The position numbers were made by a program, and so were the translations under genes. DNA of 64,000 nucleotides from Flavobacteriales bacterium UBA1986 (lineage in GTDB: Bacteria > Bacteroidota > Bacteroidia > Flavobacteriales_G > Salibacteraceae): positions 105,827 to 169,826 of the forward strand of contig DDDG01000029.1 in NCBI GenBank assembly GCA_002336245.1, read 5' to 3'. Shown piece after piece: positions 42,417 to 50,591 of the stretch; the first letter of the stretch is position 1, and each line of letters opens with the position of its first letter. The notes beneath the pieces were generated by a model. The model searched no databases and was not told the origin of the DNA. It saw nothing but the letters and a program-made list of their open reading frames with translations.

Positions 42417-45400
42417 TGCACTATGAGCTTTACGCTCACAGGAGGCTGATTGTTTTCCTGAAGATGAAGGAAGAAGATTCCAGTCTTGTTCAGATGAAGT
42501 TTCTTGCTTTCCATCGAGAGTTCTTCGATTTCGAAAGGTACTTCTTGTCCAAGATTGTTGGTGACGCTCAAAATTTTCCAAGAATCACTCAACCCACTGA
42601 GTTGAAAATCTCCCTTTGAAGGATTTGGGAACACTTCAATGCCTTCCCACGAAAGGGCACTTAGACCAACACTTTCCACTCCTACAAAGGTGCTTGAGCT
42701 GTCTGCACAATTCTTCTCAGTATTTGTCTTTAGCTGAACCGGGTAACTACCATTGCTTTGGTAAGTGTGCATAGGCTTTTTCAGGAAAGAGCTATCACCG
42801 TCGCCAAAACGCCACAAGTAATAAAACAGGTTTGTATCCAAAGGCTCAAAACCATATACAGCAGGATTCGGGTTACTTACAGAGAAGCCGGCATTCGCTT
42901 GAGGATAAACCTCTACATGACTTAAAATGGAATCTTGGCATTGGTTCTTGGAGGAGACAATCAATTGAATGGTATAGACTCCACTGGTGGAATACGAATG
43001 AGCCAATGAGTCGGAGCCCGATGAATTACCATCCCCGAGATTCCAGGAAGAAGTCAATGATCCACCAGAAACATTTGAAGTATTCTCAAGAATAAATTCA
43101 TTGCCCAGCTCACAGAGAGCCGTATCTGAGATTGAGAGAGTGGCCGTAGGAGTAGCGTGAACATTCACTGAAATCTGAACTGAGTCTGAACATCCGCCTT
43201 CGCCGAGAACAAGGAGATTAATGAAATAGGTTCCAGCATTTTGGTATTGATGGCTTAGGCCAATCAAGCTGTCGATTGTACCATCTCCAAGGCTCCAAGA
43301 GTAGGCTAATGTTCCTGTAGAAACAGTACTCAAGGATTGCAGCTGAAAGTCATTCACATCAAGACACTGTGCGCTATCATTCACTCCAATTTGAGCTGAA
43401 GGTTGAGCGTATGTGATTACTGAAATTTGAGCTGAACTATCGATGCAGCCAAAGTTTTCAGTGACAACTTGGTACACCCCAGAATCACTTAGGCTAAGGG
43501 AGTTTATACGAACAAGGCTGTCGCTGAGGTTAAGGTTAGAACCATTTTTAAACCAAGAAAAGCTTACCGTTGAATTTCCAAGGCTGTCGTTCGCGGCAAG
43601 TTCGATGAAGTCTCCTTCACAAAACGAACTGCTTGAATCTAAACTCAAACTAACTTCTGGAAAAGCTCGAACATAGGCGAACATACTTCTCGCAATGTTA
43701 CCGTTCAGCGTAGCCGTTGGTAGGTATAAACCGGCTTGTGGATAAATCACGGTATGCGGCCCGACCCCATAGGCTGATTGGGGAATTGCGTTCAGACCAA
43801 AATCCCATTTTAAACTATCGAATCGACCATCAGTGGTGGCAGAGAAAACCATGCTATTTCCAGCGCAGACTGTATTGGTGTCTTGGGATATCTGCAAGCT
43901 AGGAGCGTCGAAATACACAAGGTGATCCTGAGATTCTCCATAGTTGAGGGTCTTGCAAGGATCGCCTGTAAGCGTGCTAAAATCGCTCAGCACACGCATG
44001 CGGAGGAAAGTGTTTCTACGCGGGTTCAGTTTCGTTCGAATGGTATCCAAACGCTCCGTACGTCCTCGGCTGAAGTTCGAAACGAGTTCATCCGCATCTG
44101 AAAAGTCTCCGTCGTTGTTGTAGTCAATGTAGACCTCTACATTTTCGTCGTTGAATGAGCCTACTGTTACCGACACGACGTAATCTTTATTCGGTTTGAG
44201 ATAAGCAACGCCATCGCAAGTAAAATCGTGATACGAATTGGTTCCATCGTATCCAGAGCTTCGATGGTCGAGGTTAGAGATGCGCACACGTTGAACACCG
44301 ATTCCGTAGCCAGCGCCTAAGTTGGTTGTTGTATAGCAGCTCGTTGTTGTGCTGTCCGCTATGTGAATTAAGTTTCTCTTTAAAATGGAATCAGTACCGT
44401 TTCCATTCGTGACTTTTAGTTGAATGTGGTAGTAGGTGGAGGAATCAAATTTCACGGAAATGTTTCGGTCACTCAAAGAATGACCAGCCGCCAATTGATA
44501 GGTCGCTGGTTGAATGTCCCATTGAAATTGATTGGGGTTGTAGGCTGAGCGGTTCGAAAAATCAATGTATTCATTCAGACATGCCTCCGTTCCCGAAGCC
44601 TTGAAATCTGCGATGGGCAAGGAGGTTCCATCGTCGTACAAATCAGAGGACCACAATCCTCTTCCGTAGGTACCAGCTCTCAATTTACTCAAGGCAGGCT
44701 GAAGTGTATCGTAGTAAATCTCCAATTCGTTGACTGATACATCAGTTGGAAGTCCGTCGTAGAAGCTTACCCAATTGGTTGTATTGCTGTCTCTGTAATA
44801 GACTCCTGGAGTTCCACCAACGTACAGACCTTCACTGCTGTATTCGTCGTAAACGATGGTTCTCCAACTAAGGCTTGGAAGGTTGGCGGAGATGTCTGTC
44901 CAGCTGTTCCCTAAGTCGGAAGACTTATAAACCTTTGACCCAAGGGTGATGTACACTACAGAATCCAAAAAAGGATGCGCTTCAATATCTGTAGGCATGG
45001 AGCTGAAAGGCAAATTGCTCGTTAAATCGACCCAATTTGGGTTTGATCCTTGGATGCTGTCAGAGCGAAAAAGTTTTCTGTCGGCGCGCGCAAAATAGAA
45101 GATGTTTGGGTCTGCTGGAGATTGTTCAACCACTCGAATGGTTTGAGAATTTGTTCCGCCTAGATTGTTGGAAATCTTAGTCCAGCTTACGTTCCCGTTA
45201 CCAGGTGTTCGCACATTGTTTGAACGCCAAATGTTGCGGTATCCAATGAACATTTGATCGCTGTTGTCTTCTCCAATCGAAAAAGGCGTTACCCATGCAC
45301 CACTTTCAGTAATTCCATTTGTGCCACTTGCGGCAATGGTTCCAAAAGAGGTACCTCCGTCAACGGATCGAGAGATTCGTCCGTAATAAATGGTTCCATA

Positions 45401-46966
45401 AACGTAATCTGTATTTCTAGGGTCAATGGCACATTCCATTCCGTCTCCACCAATTTCTGTTGACCATGTGCTCCCCCCATAATATATGGCGGTTCCATTG
45501 TCTTGGTACCCATTGATTACAATGTCCTCATCGTTTTTTGCCTGACCAATTTTGTAGATTTCAGAGATGGCAATTCCGCTGCTCAAATCAATCCAAGAAG
45601 TACTGTCTTCCTTGAAGTATAATCCGCCATCATTTGCAACGTACAAGCGCTTTCCGTCGGCCGACCACTCCAATGCATGCTGATCGGCATGAACCGCGTC
45701 GGCGCCCCCGCTGCCAACCCAATGCGCATCGATGAGCCAAGTTTGTCCTCCATCGGTCGATTTAAAGATGTTCACACCAGCAGCATATACCACATCCTTG
45801 TCAAAAGGATCCACTGCGATGTCTAAGTCGTACCAAGCTTGACCGCCGGTACCCGTTCCCAAATGGCTCCAGTCCATGATGTTCGGGGTGGTTGATCTTG
45901 TAGTGAAGGTTAGGCCACCGTCGAGACTTCGATATGTTCCTTTATAAACGCTTCCTTGAGCCATAAGAACATATACAGCCATTGAGTCGTCTTGAGAAAC
46001 AGCGATTACACCTCGAGTTCCAGTAGGAATTCCATTAGTGATTTGGGTCCAAGTCTCACCTGTGTTAGAACTTCGATAAAAACGCCCCCCCTCAGTAGCA
46101 TATACGATTTGAGGGTTGTTTGGCATGAAAACGATGTCTTTGTAGTGATTTGAATTGGATGATTTTCTAGTCCAACTAGATCCCGCATTGATTGATTTGA
46201 AGATTCCTCCGCTGGTGGCTGCCAGAATTGTATCTGGCTGGTTCGGGTGAATGATGATCATTCCTACGGTTCGGTTGCCCATTCCGTTGTTGGAAGTAAG
46301 CCAACTCGTACCTCCATCGGTACTTTTCAAAACTCCTCGGGCAGAACGTGAACCAGCGTCTCTATCTCCGGTTCCCGCGTATACGATGTCAGGGTTCAGG
46401 GGGTTAAAGCGCAAATTTGAGATTTGCATGCTGACCAGAGTGTCTGAGTTGCTCGTCCAGCTGTTGCCGTGATTTATCGATTTCCAAATTCCACCGTTTG
46501 GAGCTCCAACTAGAATTACCGATGAGTCTGTTGGATGAAGTCCGACACAATTGAGGCGCCCAAGCCCGTTGGGCTGTCCCGTGCCATTTGCAGGAAGTTG
46601 AATGGGGCCCAATGAAGTCCAAAGACCATTGGTAGATTGAACTTGATTTCCACCAAAGCTTTGTTGAGGATTGAACTTTTGATCGAATTTCCTGAACTCC
46701 CTCTCGACAGTTGCCGGATCACGGTAACTGCCGTCTGCATTTACCTCAGATTCCATGAACCATTCCCAACGTTTGAAGGGCTTGTAACCTGATCCCTTTG
46801 TGATGGGACGGTTTCCCCAATATTTTTCAAAAGCTCTTTGAGTTTTGAAGAAATTCACATCTGGGTTCTGCATCATTTCAATCCAATAAGGAACATTGGC
46901 AGTATCTCCTGATTGGGCGAAAGAAAAGATGGGAGAAAGGAGGGCGAGAAGAAGTATGTGTTTCAT
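42413..46966 (-). CDS. Large secreted T9SS cargo: BNR/sortilin-like propeller, GEVED and PKD domains
   Basis: 1517 residues. Signal peptide 1-17 (MKHILLLALLSPIFSFAQ). About 120-775 hold repeated BNR/VPS10-sortilin blades with the recurrent pattern SxDGGxTW (KSTDGGTSWLTSNNG, KSTDGGQTWLIDAHW, RSVDGGTSFGTIAAS). A PKD-like domain is at about 780-865, a GEVED domain at about 870-1025 (YIDYNNDGDFSDADELV), then an Ig-like and several PKD domains to about 1430. The T9SS type A sorting domain starts at about 1445 (VFPNPSKGDFQLSG) and ends VSVKLIVH. It is exported across the outer membrane by T9SS, then anchored or released; the role is probably adhesion or binding, with no catalytic motif seen. Confidence 0.93.
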   Translation of the reverse strand: MKHILLLALLSPIFSFAQSGDTANVPYWIEMMQNPDVNFFKTQRAFEKYWGNRPITKGSGYKPFKRWEWFMESEVNADGSYRDPATVEREFRKFDQKFNPQQSFGGNQVQSTNGLWTSLGPIQLPANGTGQPNGLGRLNCVGLHPTDSSVILVGAPNGGIWKSINHGNSWTSNSDTLVSMQISNLRFNPLNPDIVYAGTGDRDAGSRSARGVLKSTDGGTSWLTSNNGMGNRTVGMIIIHPNQPDTILAATSGGIFKSINAGSSWTRKSSNSNHYKDIVFMPNNPQIVYATEGGRFYRSSNTGETWTQITNGIPTGTRGVIAVSQDDSMAVYVLMAQGSVYKGTYRSLDGGLTFTTRSTTPNIMDWSHLGTGTGGQAWYDLDIAVDPFDKDVVYAAGVNIFKSTDGGQTWLIDAHWVGSGGADAVHADQHALEWSADGKRLYVANDGGLYFKEDSTSWIDLSSGIAISEIYKIGQAKNDEDIVINGYQDNGTAIYYGGSTWSTEIGGDGMECAIDPRNTDYVYGTIYYGRISRSVDGGTSFGTIAASGTNGITESGAWVTPFSIGEDNSDQMFIGYRNIWRSNNVRTPGNGNVSWTKISNNLGGTNSQTIRVVEQSPADPNIFYFARADRKLFRSDSIQGSNPNWVDLTSNLPFSSMPTDIEAHPFLDSVVYITLGSKVYKSSDLGNSWTDISANLPSLSWRTIVYDEYSSEGLYVGGTPGVYYRDSNTTNWVSFYDGLPTDVSVNELEIYYDTLQPALSKLRAGTYGRGLWSSDLYDDGTSLPIADFKASGTEACLNEYIDFSNRSAYNPNQFQWDIQPATYQLAAGHSLSDRNISVKFDSSTYYHIQLKVTNGNGTDSILKRNLIHIADSTTTSCYTTTNLGAGYGIGVQRVRISNLDHRSSGYDGTNSYHDFTCDGVAYLKPNKDYVVSVTVGSFNDENVEVYIDYNNDGDFSDADELVSNFSRGRTERLDTIRTKLNPRRNTFLRMRVLSDFSTLTGDPCKTLNYGESQDHLVYFDAPSLQISQDTNTVCAGNSMVFSATTDGRFDSLKWDFGLNAIPQSAYGVGPHTVIYPQAGLYLPTATLNGNIARSMFAYVRAFPEVSLSLDSSSSFCEGDFIELAANDSLGNSTVSFSWFKNGSNLNLSDSLVRINSLSLSDSGVYQVVTENFGCIDSSAQISVITYAQPSAQIGVNDSAQCLDVNDFQLQSLSTVSTGTLAYSWSLGDGTIDSLIGLSHQYQNAGTYFINLLVLGEGGCSDSVQISVNVHATPTATLSISDTALCELGNEFILENTSNVSGGSLTSSWNLGDGNSSGSDSLAHSYSTSGVYTIQLIVSSKNQCQDSILSHVEVYPQANAGFSVSNPNPAVYGFEPLDTNLFYYLWRFGDGDSSFLKKPMHTYQSNGSYPVQLKTNTEKNCADSSSTFVGVESVGLSALSWEGIEVFPNPSKGDFQLSGLSDSWKILSVTNNLGQEVPFEIEELSMESKKLHLNKTGIFFLHLQENNQPPVSVKLIVH

Positions 46967-46984
46967 TCGATTTCTTGAGGAGAG

Positions 46985-46992
46985 CGAAAATA
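46985..46992 (-). promoter_or_regulatory. Putative -7 element (TATTTTCG) for the T9SS cargo gene
   Basis: TAnnTTCG variant on the minus strand, 18 bases before the ATG, in the 80-base gap to the histidine-kinase gene. Confidence 0.35.
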
Positions 46993-47046
46993 ATCGAGAA
47001 GTGCGTTCGATGGACAGCTTTCGGACTAGATGTTCAGAAAGACAGA

Positions 47047-48081
47047 TTAAACGCGCGATAATGTAAAACTGAAGCTGGAACCTTTTCCCTCTTCGCTTCG
47101 AACGTTGATGGTTTGTCCGTGTGCCTCAATGATGTGCTTCACAATGGCCAAGCCAAGCCCAGAGCCACCTTTGTGGCGGTTTCGGCTTTTTTCGACACGG
47201 TAAAATCGTTCAAATATTCTACCTGCATCTTCTTTGCTTATTCCCAAGCCATCGTCGGAAACTTCGACGACACAATTGTCTCCTACTGAGTGGACAATGA
47301 CCTCAATTTTCCCTTCATCGCGACCGTAGTTGATGGAATTTACAAGCAAATTCATCACAACTTGATGAATCCTTCCTTGGTCTGCCTTCACCATTATTGG
47401 CCCTGACTTGGGGCTCATCCTTATTTTTATTTTGGATTCTTGAGCGGCCATTTTTACATCTGAGATGACATCTTTTATCAACTCGATCAAATCGAAATTT
47501 TTAAGATCCAGCTGTTCCGTGCCCGATTCCAATTTTGAAATCCCATCCAAATCATCGACCAACTCAAGGATGCGATCTAAGTTTTTGTCGGCTTTTTGAA
47601 GGTAGGGCCGACTGATGTTTTTGTCTTCTAAACCGCCTTCAAGAAGCGTTTGCAAATAACCTTGAACGGAAAAGAGCGGGGTTTTAAGTTCATGAGATAA
47701 GTTCCCAATAAAGTCTCTTCTAAAGACGGCTTGTTTTCGAAGTTCTTCGATTTGCTGCCTACTCTCCGTAGCGAATTTCATTGCTTCTCTCTGAGCCGTT
47801 TCATATTCGGCTTCAGATTGACGCAAGACTTCTCGACCGTTCGATTGTTTTCCTTGAAGAATGCGGAAGAGTAGGTTGAGTTTCCTTCGAATCATCACTT
47901 GCGTGAATGCATAGCTCACGCCGAAGGAAACGGCGAAAATGATCAATGCAAAGATGAGGGTGAATCGAGGGCTTAAGACTGAGAAGTATAGAAACTGAGC
48001 AAGAATTACAAGCAGGCTGCTGATGGCGGTGATGACCAAGGAAGAGTAGAATGCTATGGTACGCGAGCTGGTTTCTCTCAA
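47047..48081 (-). CDS. Sensor histidine kinase, PhoR-like
   Basis: 344 residues. Two N-terminal membrane helices (about 9-33 and 41-62) with almost no loop outside, as in PhoR of E. coli. A linker helix follows, then HisKA with the phospho-acceptor H130 in GNLSHELKTPLFSVQGYL. The HATPase domain has the N box VVMNLLVNSINYG, G1 VSDDGLGIS and G2 GGSGLGLAIVKHIIEAH. It overlaps the response-regulator gene by 4 bases. The architecture and its OmpR/PhoB partner suggest phosphate sensing, but pst/phoU genes are not in the window. Confidence 0.93.
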   Translation of the reverse strand: MRETSSRTIAFYSSLVITAISSLLVILAQFLYFSVLSPRFTLIFALIIFAVSFGVSYAFTQVMIRRKLNLLFRILQGKQSNGREVLRQSEAEYETAQREAMKFATESRQQIEELRKQAVFRRDFIGNLSHELKTPLFSVQGYLQTLLEGGLEDKNISRPYLQKADKNLDRILELVDDLDGISKLESGTEQLDLKNFDLIELIKDVISDVKMAAQESKIKIRMSPKSGPIMVKADQGRIHQVVMNLLVNSINYGRDEGKIEVIVHSVGDNCVVEVSDDGLGISKEDAGRIFERFYRVEKSRNRHKGGSGLGLAIVKHIIEAHGQTINVRSEEGKGSSFSFTLSRV

Positions 48082-48758
48082 TGTTCTTTGTACTTGTAGC
48101 CTACGCCTTTGATTGTTTTAATGAATCCTTCGCCAATTTTTTCGCGCAGCTTTCGAATGTGCACGTCGATGGTTCGGTCCCCAACAACTACATCGTCACC
48201 CCAAACCTTCGACAAGATTTTTTCTCTATTGAAGACCTTACCCGGAGATGAAGCGAGAAGGGAAAGAAGTTCAAATTCTTTTTTTGGAAGATTCAATTCT
48301 TTTCCATCCTTAATCACGAGATATCGATCTCGGTCGATGACCAAGCCATCGATTTTTTGACTGCTAACTTTTGTCTTACCTGAATCTTTGCGGCGCAACA
48401 TGGCCTTCAACTTACTCAGCAATACCTTTGGCTTCACCGGTTTAGTGATGTAATCATCAGCCCCTGCCTCAAGGCCAGCAATTTGGGAGTAATCTTCGCT
48501 TCGAGCTGTGAGGAAAACAATCAACGCAGATTCTAAGCCCTCTACCTGACGCAATTCTTGGCAAGTTTCAATGCCATCCATTTCCGGCATCATAACGTCT
48601 AAAAGGATGACTTCGGGCAACTCCTTTTTTGCAACTTCAATGGCCTCCTTGCCATTGCTGGCCTTAAATACTTTGAAAGACTCTTTCTTCAGATTGTAAC
48701 CAATAAACTCAAGTATGTCTGGTTCATCGTCGACTAAAAGGATTTTTACATCGGGCAT
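48078..48758 (-). CDS. Response regulator, OmpR/PhoB family
   Basis: 226 residues. Receiver domain 1-120 with the acidic pair D10/D11, phospho-acceptor D54 (VILLDVMMPEMDG), and the conserved K (DDYITKPVKPKVL). Winged-helix DNA-binding domain about 130-226, ending VWGDDVVVGDRTIDVHIRKL and FIKTIKGVGYKYKEH. Co-transcribed with the kinase. It lies divergent from the beta-helix lipoprotein gene over 275 bases, so direct control of that gene and the TonB receptor behind it is likely. Confidence 0.94.
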   Translation of the reverse strand: MPDVKILLVDDEPDILEFIGYNLKKESFKVFKASNGKEAIEVAKKELPEVILLDVMMPEMDGIETCQELRQVEGLESALIVFLTARSEDYSQIAGLEAGADDYITKPVKPKVLLSKLKAMLRRKDSGKTKVSSQKIDGLVIDRDRYLVIKDGKELNLPKKEFELLSLLASSPGKVFNREKILSKVWGDDVVVGDRTIDVHIRKLREKIGEGFIKTIKGVGYKYKEH

Positions 48759-48916
48759 AACTCTGACTTAAGATTTCTTTAGAATGGCCAAAGATTTAAC
48801 CTCATGAACGCCTTCGCATTACTACAATGTTACCAAAAGTTTATGAAAGACATTTTCTCTTGTTTGCGGCCCGAAGACTTCGAATATTTGATCTGAAAGC
48901 GCAGCCCAAAATGCAA

Positions 48917-48944
48917 TTAACATCGGGGTAACTTTTTCATCAAC
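48917..48944. promoter_or_regulatory. Spaced AAC repeats between response regulator and lipoprotein genes
   Basis: TTAAC (48917-48921), GTAAC (48928-48932) and TCAAC (48940-48944) recur at 11 and 12 bases, roughly one helical turn, the spacing used by PhoB-type tandem-repeat sites. They lie about 90 bases before the lipoprotein ATG, inside the 48759-49033 divergent spacer. Assignment as a regulator site is inference. A TAACATTG on the minus strand at about 48824-48831 may serve the response-regulator gene. Confidence 0.3.
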
Positions 48945-49033
48945 TTTCCTTGAACTCAAGGAAATCTATTGGTCAAAATCGATTCATTCATTTGCCTCGA
49001 AATTCAAACGTTCAAAAAATCAAACAAATTAAA

Positions 49034-50449
49034 ATGACTAAAAACACAAAGTTGGCATCAATGATCCTTCTAGCAGTTTTCGCAATTGGGGGAACGACTT
49101 CTTGCAAGAAGAAAGGATGTACTGACCCAGCCGCTCTCAACTACGACGAAGAGGCTAAAAAAGACGATGAGTCTTGTGAGTATCCACAATCTGAAACCTT
49201 AACGCTTACATCGGCATCTGATGGACTTGCAAGCCTTTCAGGCTTTGCGAACGGTACATATAAGATGGAAGCACTGAACACATACATCCTAGACGGATTG
49301 GTGTTCGTTAATGACGGTCAAACATTGGAAATTGAAGCTGGTACAGTAATTAAAGCGAAGCCTACTACCGGTGGTGTTGCTTCAGCTCTGGTTGTTGCCC
49401 GAGGTGGAAAAATTATGGCTGAGGGAACTTCTACAGCTCCTATCATCTTCACTTCAGAATCCGATGATTTAAACGATCCTTCTGATTTAGGTCCAGCGGA
49501 CGTTGGTCTTTGGGGTGGAGTTATCATTCTAGGCAAAGCTGAGATTGGCGTTGAAGGTGCTACAGAGGCTGGTATTGAAGGAATTGACGAAAATGAGTCT
49601 CGCGCGAAATTCGGTGGGTTAAGCAACTCAGATAATTCAGGAGTTTTCAAATACGTCTCTATTCGTCACACAGGTGCCGAGCTATCACCAGGAAATGAGA
49701 TTCAAGCCTTGTCTATTGGAGGTGTTGGCTCTGGAACTCAGCTTTCTTACATCGATGTCTTTGCATCTTCAGACGATGGTATTGAGATTTTCGGAGGCAC
49801 CGTTGATTTGGACCACGTTTCTATTGCATGGGCTGAAGACGACGGACTTGATCTTGACAATGGATGGAAAGGAACTTGTTCCGATTTGTTCATCATTCAG
49901 CGTGAAGACGACGGAGACCTTCTAGGTGAATGGGACGGTGCGCAGCCGGATGCCAATTTGATCTATACGCAAGCCGTGGTTAACCGCGCGACCATGATTG
50001 GTGCAGGCGAAAGTGGAAAAGCGATACTCATTCGTGATGGTGGCGTGGTGAGCCTGAACAACTCAATCATCATTCGCCCAAATGGAAAAGGCTTGGAAGT
50101 TGAGAACAAGGGTGAGACCGGAATTGATTCTTACGAAAAGATCATCACCGATGGGCAAGGAACCTTTAACAACAACACATGGGCAATTGGTGGTGCTACT
50201 GATTTGGCTAGCATTCTATTTGCAACGGACGATGTGAACAACTCTGATCCTACAAACTCAGCTTTAATTTCTAAAATGACTGCCGGGAACAGTGTTCAAA
50301 CAGGAACAGCTGGGATTATCGTGAACTATGACCAGAATGAAGGTCTTGATCCATTCAACCCAACTCCTAGTGGACAAGGAGCTTTCCAAGACGGAAACTG
50401 GTTGGAGACTTGGTCTTCACTTTCTTCACTCGGCTTCTTGAAAGAGTAG
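49034..50449 (+). CDS. Beta-helix-like lipoprotein paired with TonB receptor
   Basis: 471 residues from the ATG at 49034 (MTKNTKLASMILLAVFAIGG); an earlier start adds 28 residues before the signal. Lipobox TTS-C24 is followed by KKK. Next is one calcium-type repeat CTDPAALNYDEEAKKDDESC, a motif common in Bacteroidota surface proteins. The rest is repetitive right-handed beta-helix-like sequence (LEIEAGTVIKAKP, VARGGKIMAEGTSTAPIIF, LWGGVIILGKAEIG, SSDDGIEIFGGTVDLDHVSI) and ends WSSLSSLGFLKE. I know the family as a common neighbour of carboxypeptidase-regulatory TonB receptors. It could capture a ligand at the surface for the receptor. Confidence 0.85.
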   Translation: MTKNTKLASMILLAVFAIGGTTSCKKKGCTDPAALNYDEEAKKDDESCEYPQSETLTLTSASDGLASLSGFANGTYKMEALNTYILDGLVFVNDGQTLEIEAGTVIKAKPTTGGVASALVVARGGKIMAEGTSTAPIIFTSESDDLNDPSDLGPADVGLWGGVIILGKAEIGVEGATEAGIEGIDENESRAKFGGLSNSDNSGVFKYVSIRHTGAELSPGNEIQALSIGGVGSGTQLSYIDVFASSDDGIEIFGGTVDLDHVSIAWAEDDGLDLDNGWKGTCSDLFIIQREDDGDLLGEWDGAQPDANLIYTQAVVNRATMIGAGESGKAILIRDGGVVSLNNSIIIRPNGKGLEVENKGETGIDSYEKIITDGQGTFNNNTWAIGGATDLASILFATDDVNNSDPTNSALISKMTAGNSVQTGTAGIIVNYDQNEGLDPFNPTPSGQGAFQDGNWLETWSSLSSLGFLKE

Positions 50450-50477
50450 GCCCATCAAGATTTAGAAATGATATTTA

Positions 50478-50507
50478 AAAAAGGCGGACTTCGGTTCGTC
50501 TTTTTTT
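50478..50507 (+). terminator. Terminator with C(TTCG)G tetraloop between lipoprotein and receptor genes
   Basis: AAGGCGGAC pairs with GTTCGTCTT (two G-U pairs) around a TTCG loop closed by C-G, the extra-stable UUCG hairpin, then TTTTTTT. It lies 30 bases after the lipoprotein stop. Confidence 0.8.
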
Positions 50508-50591
50508 ATGCATCACAATTAACGATTCCTAGACCTCAATTTAACACTCTGGTCACATTGCAGTTGGACTTTTGTCAACGAAATCAAGGGA

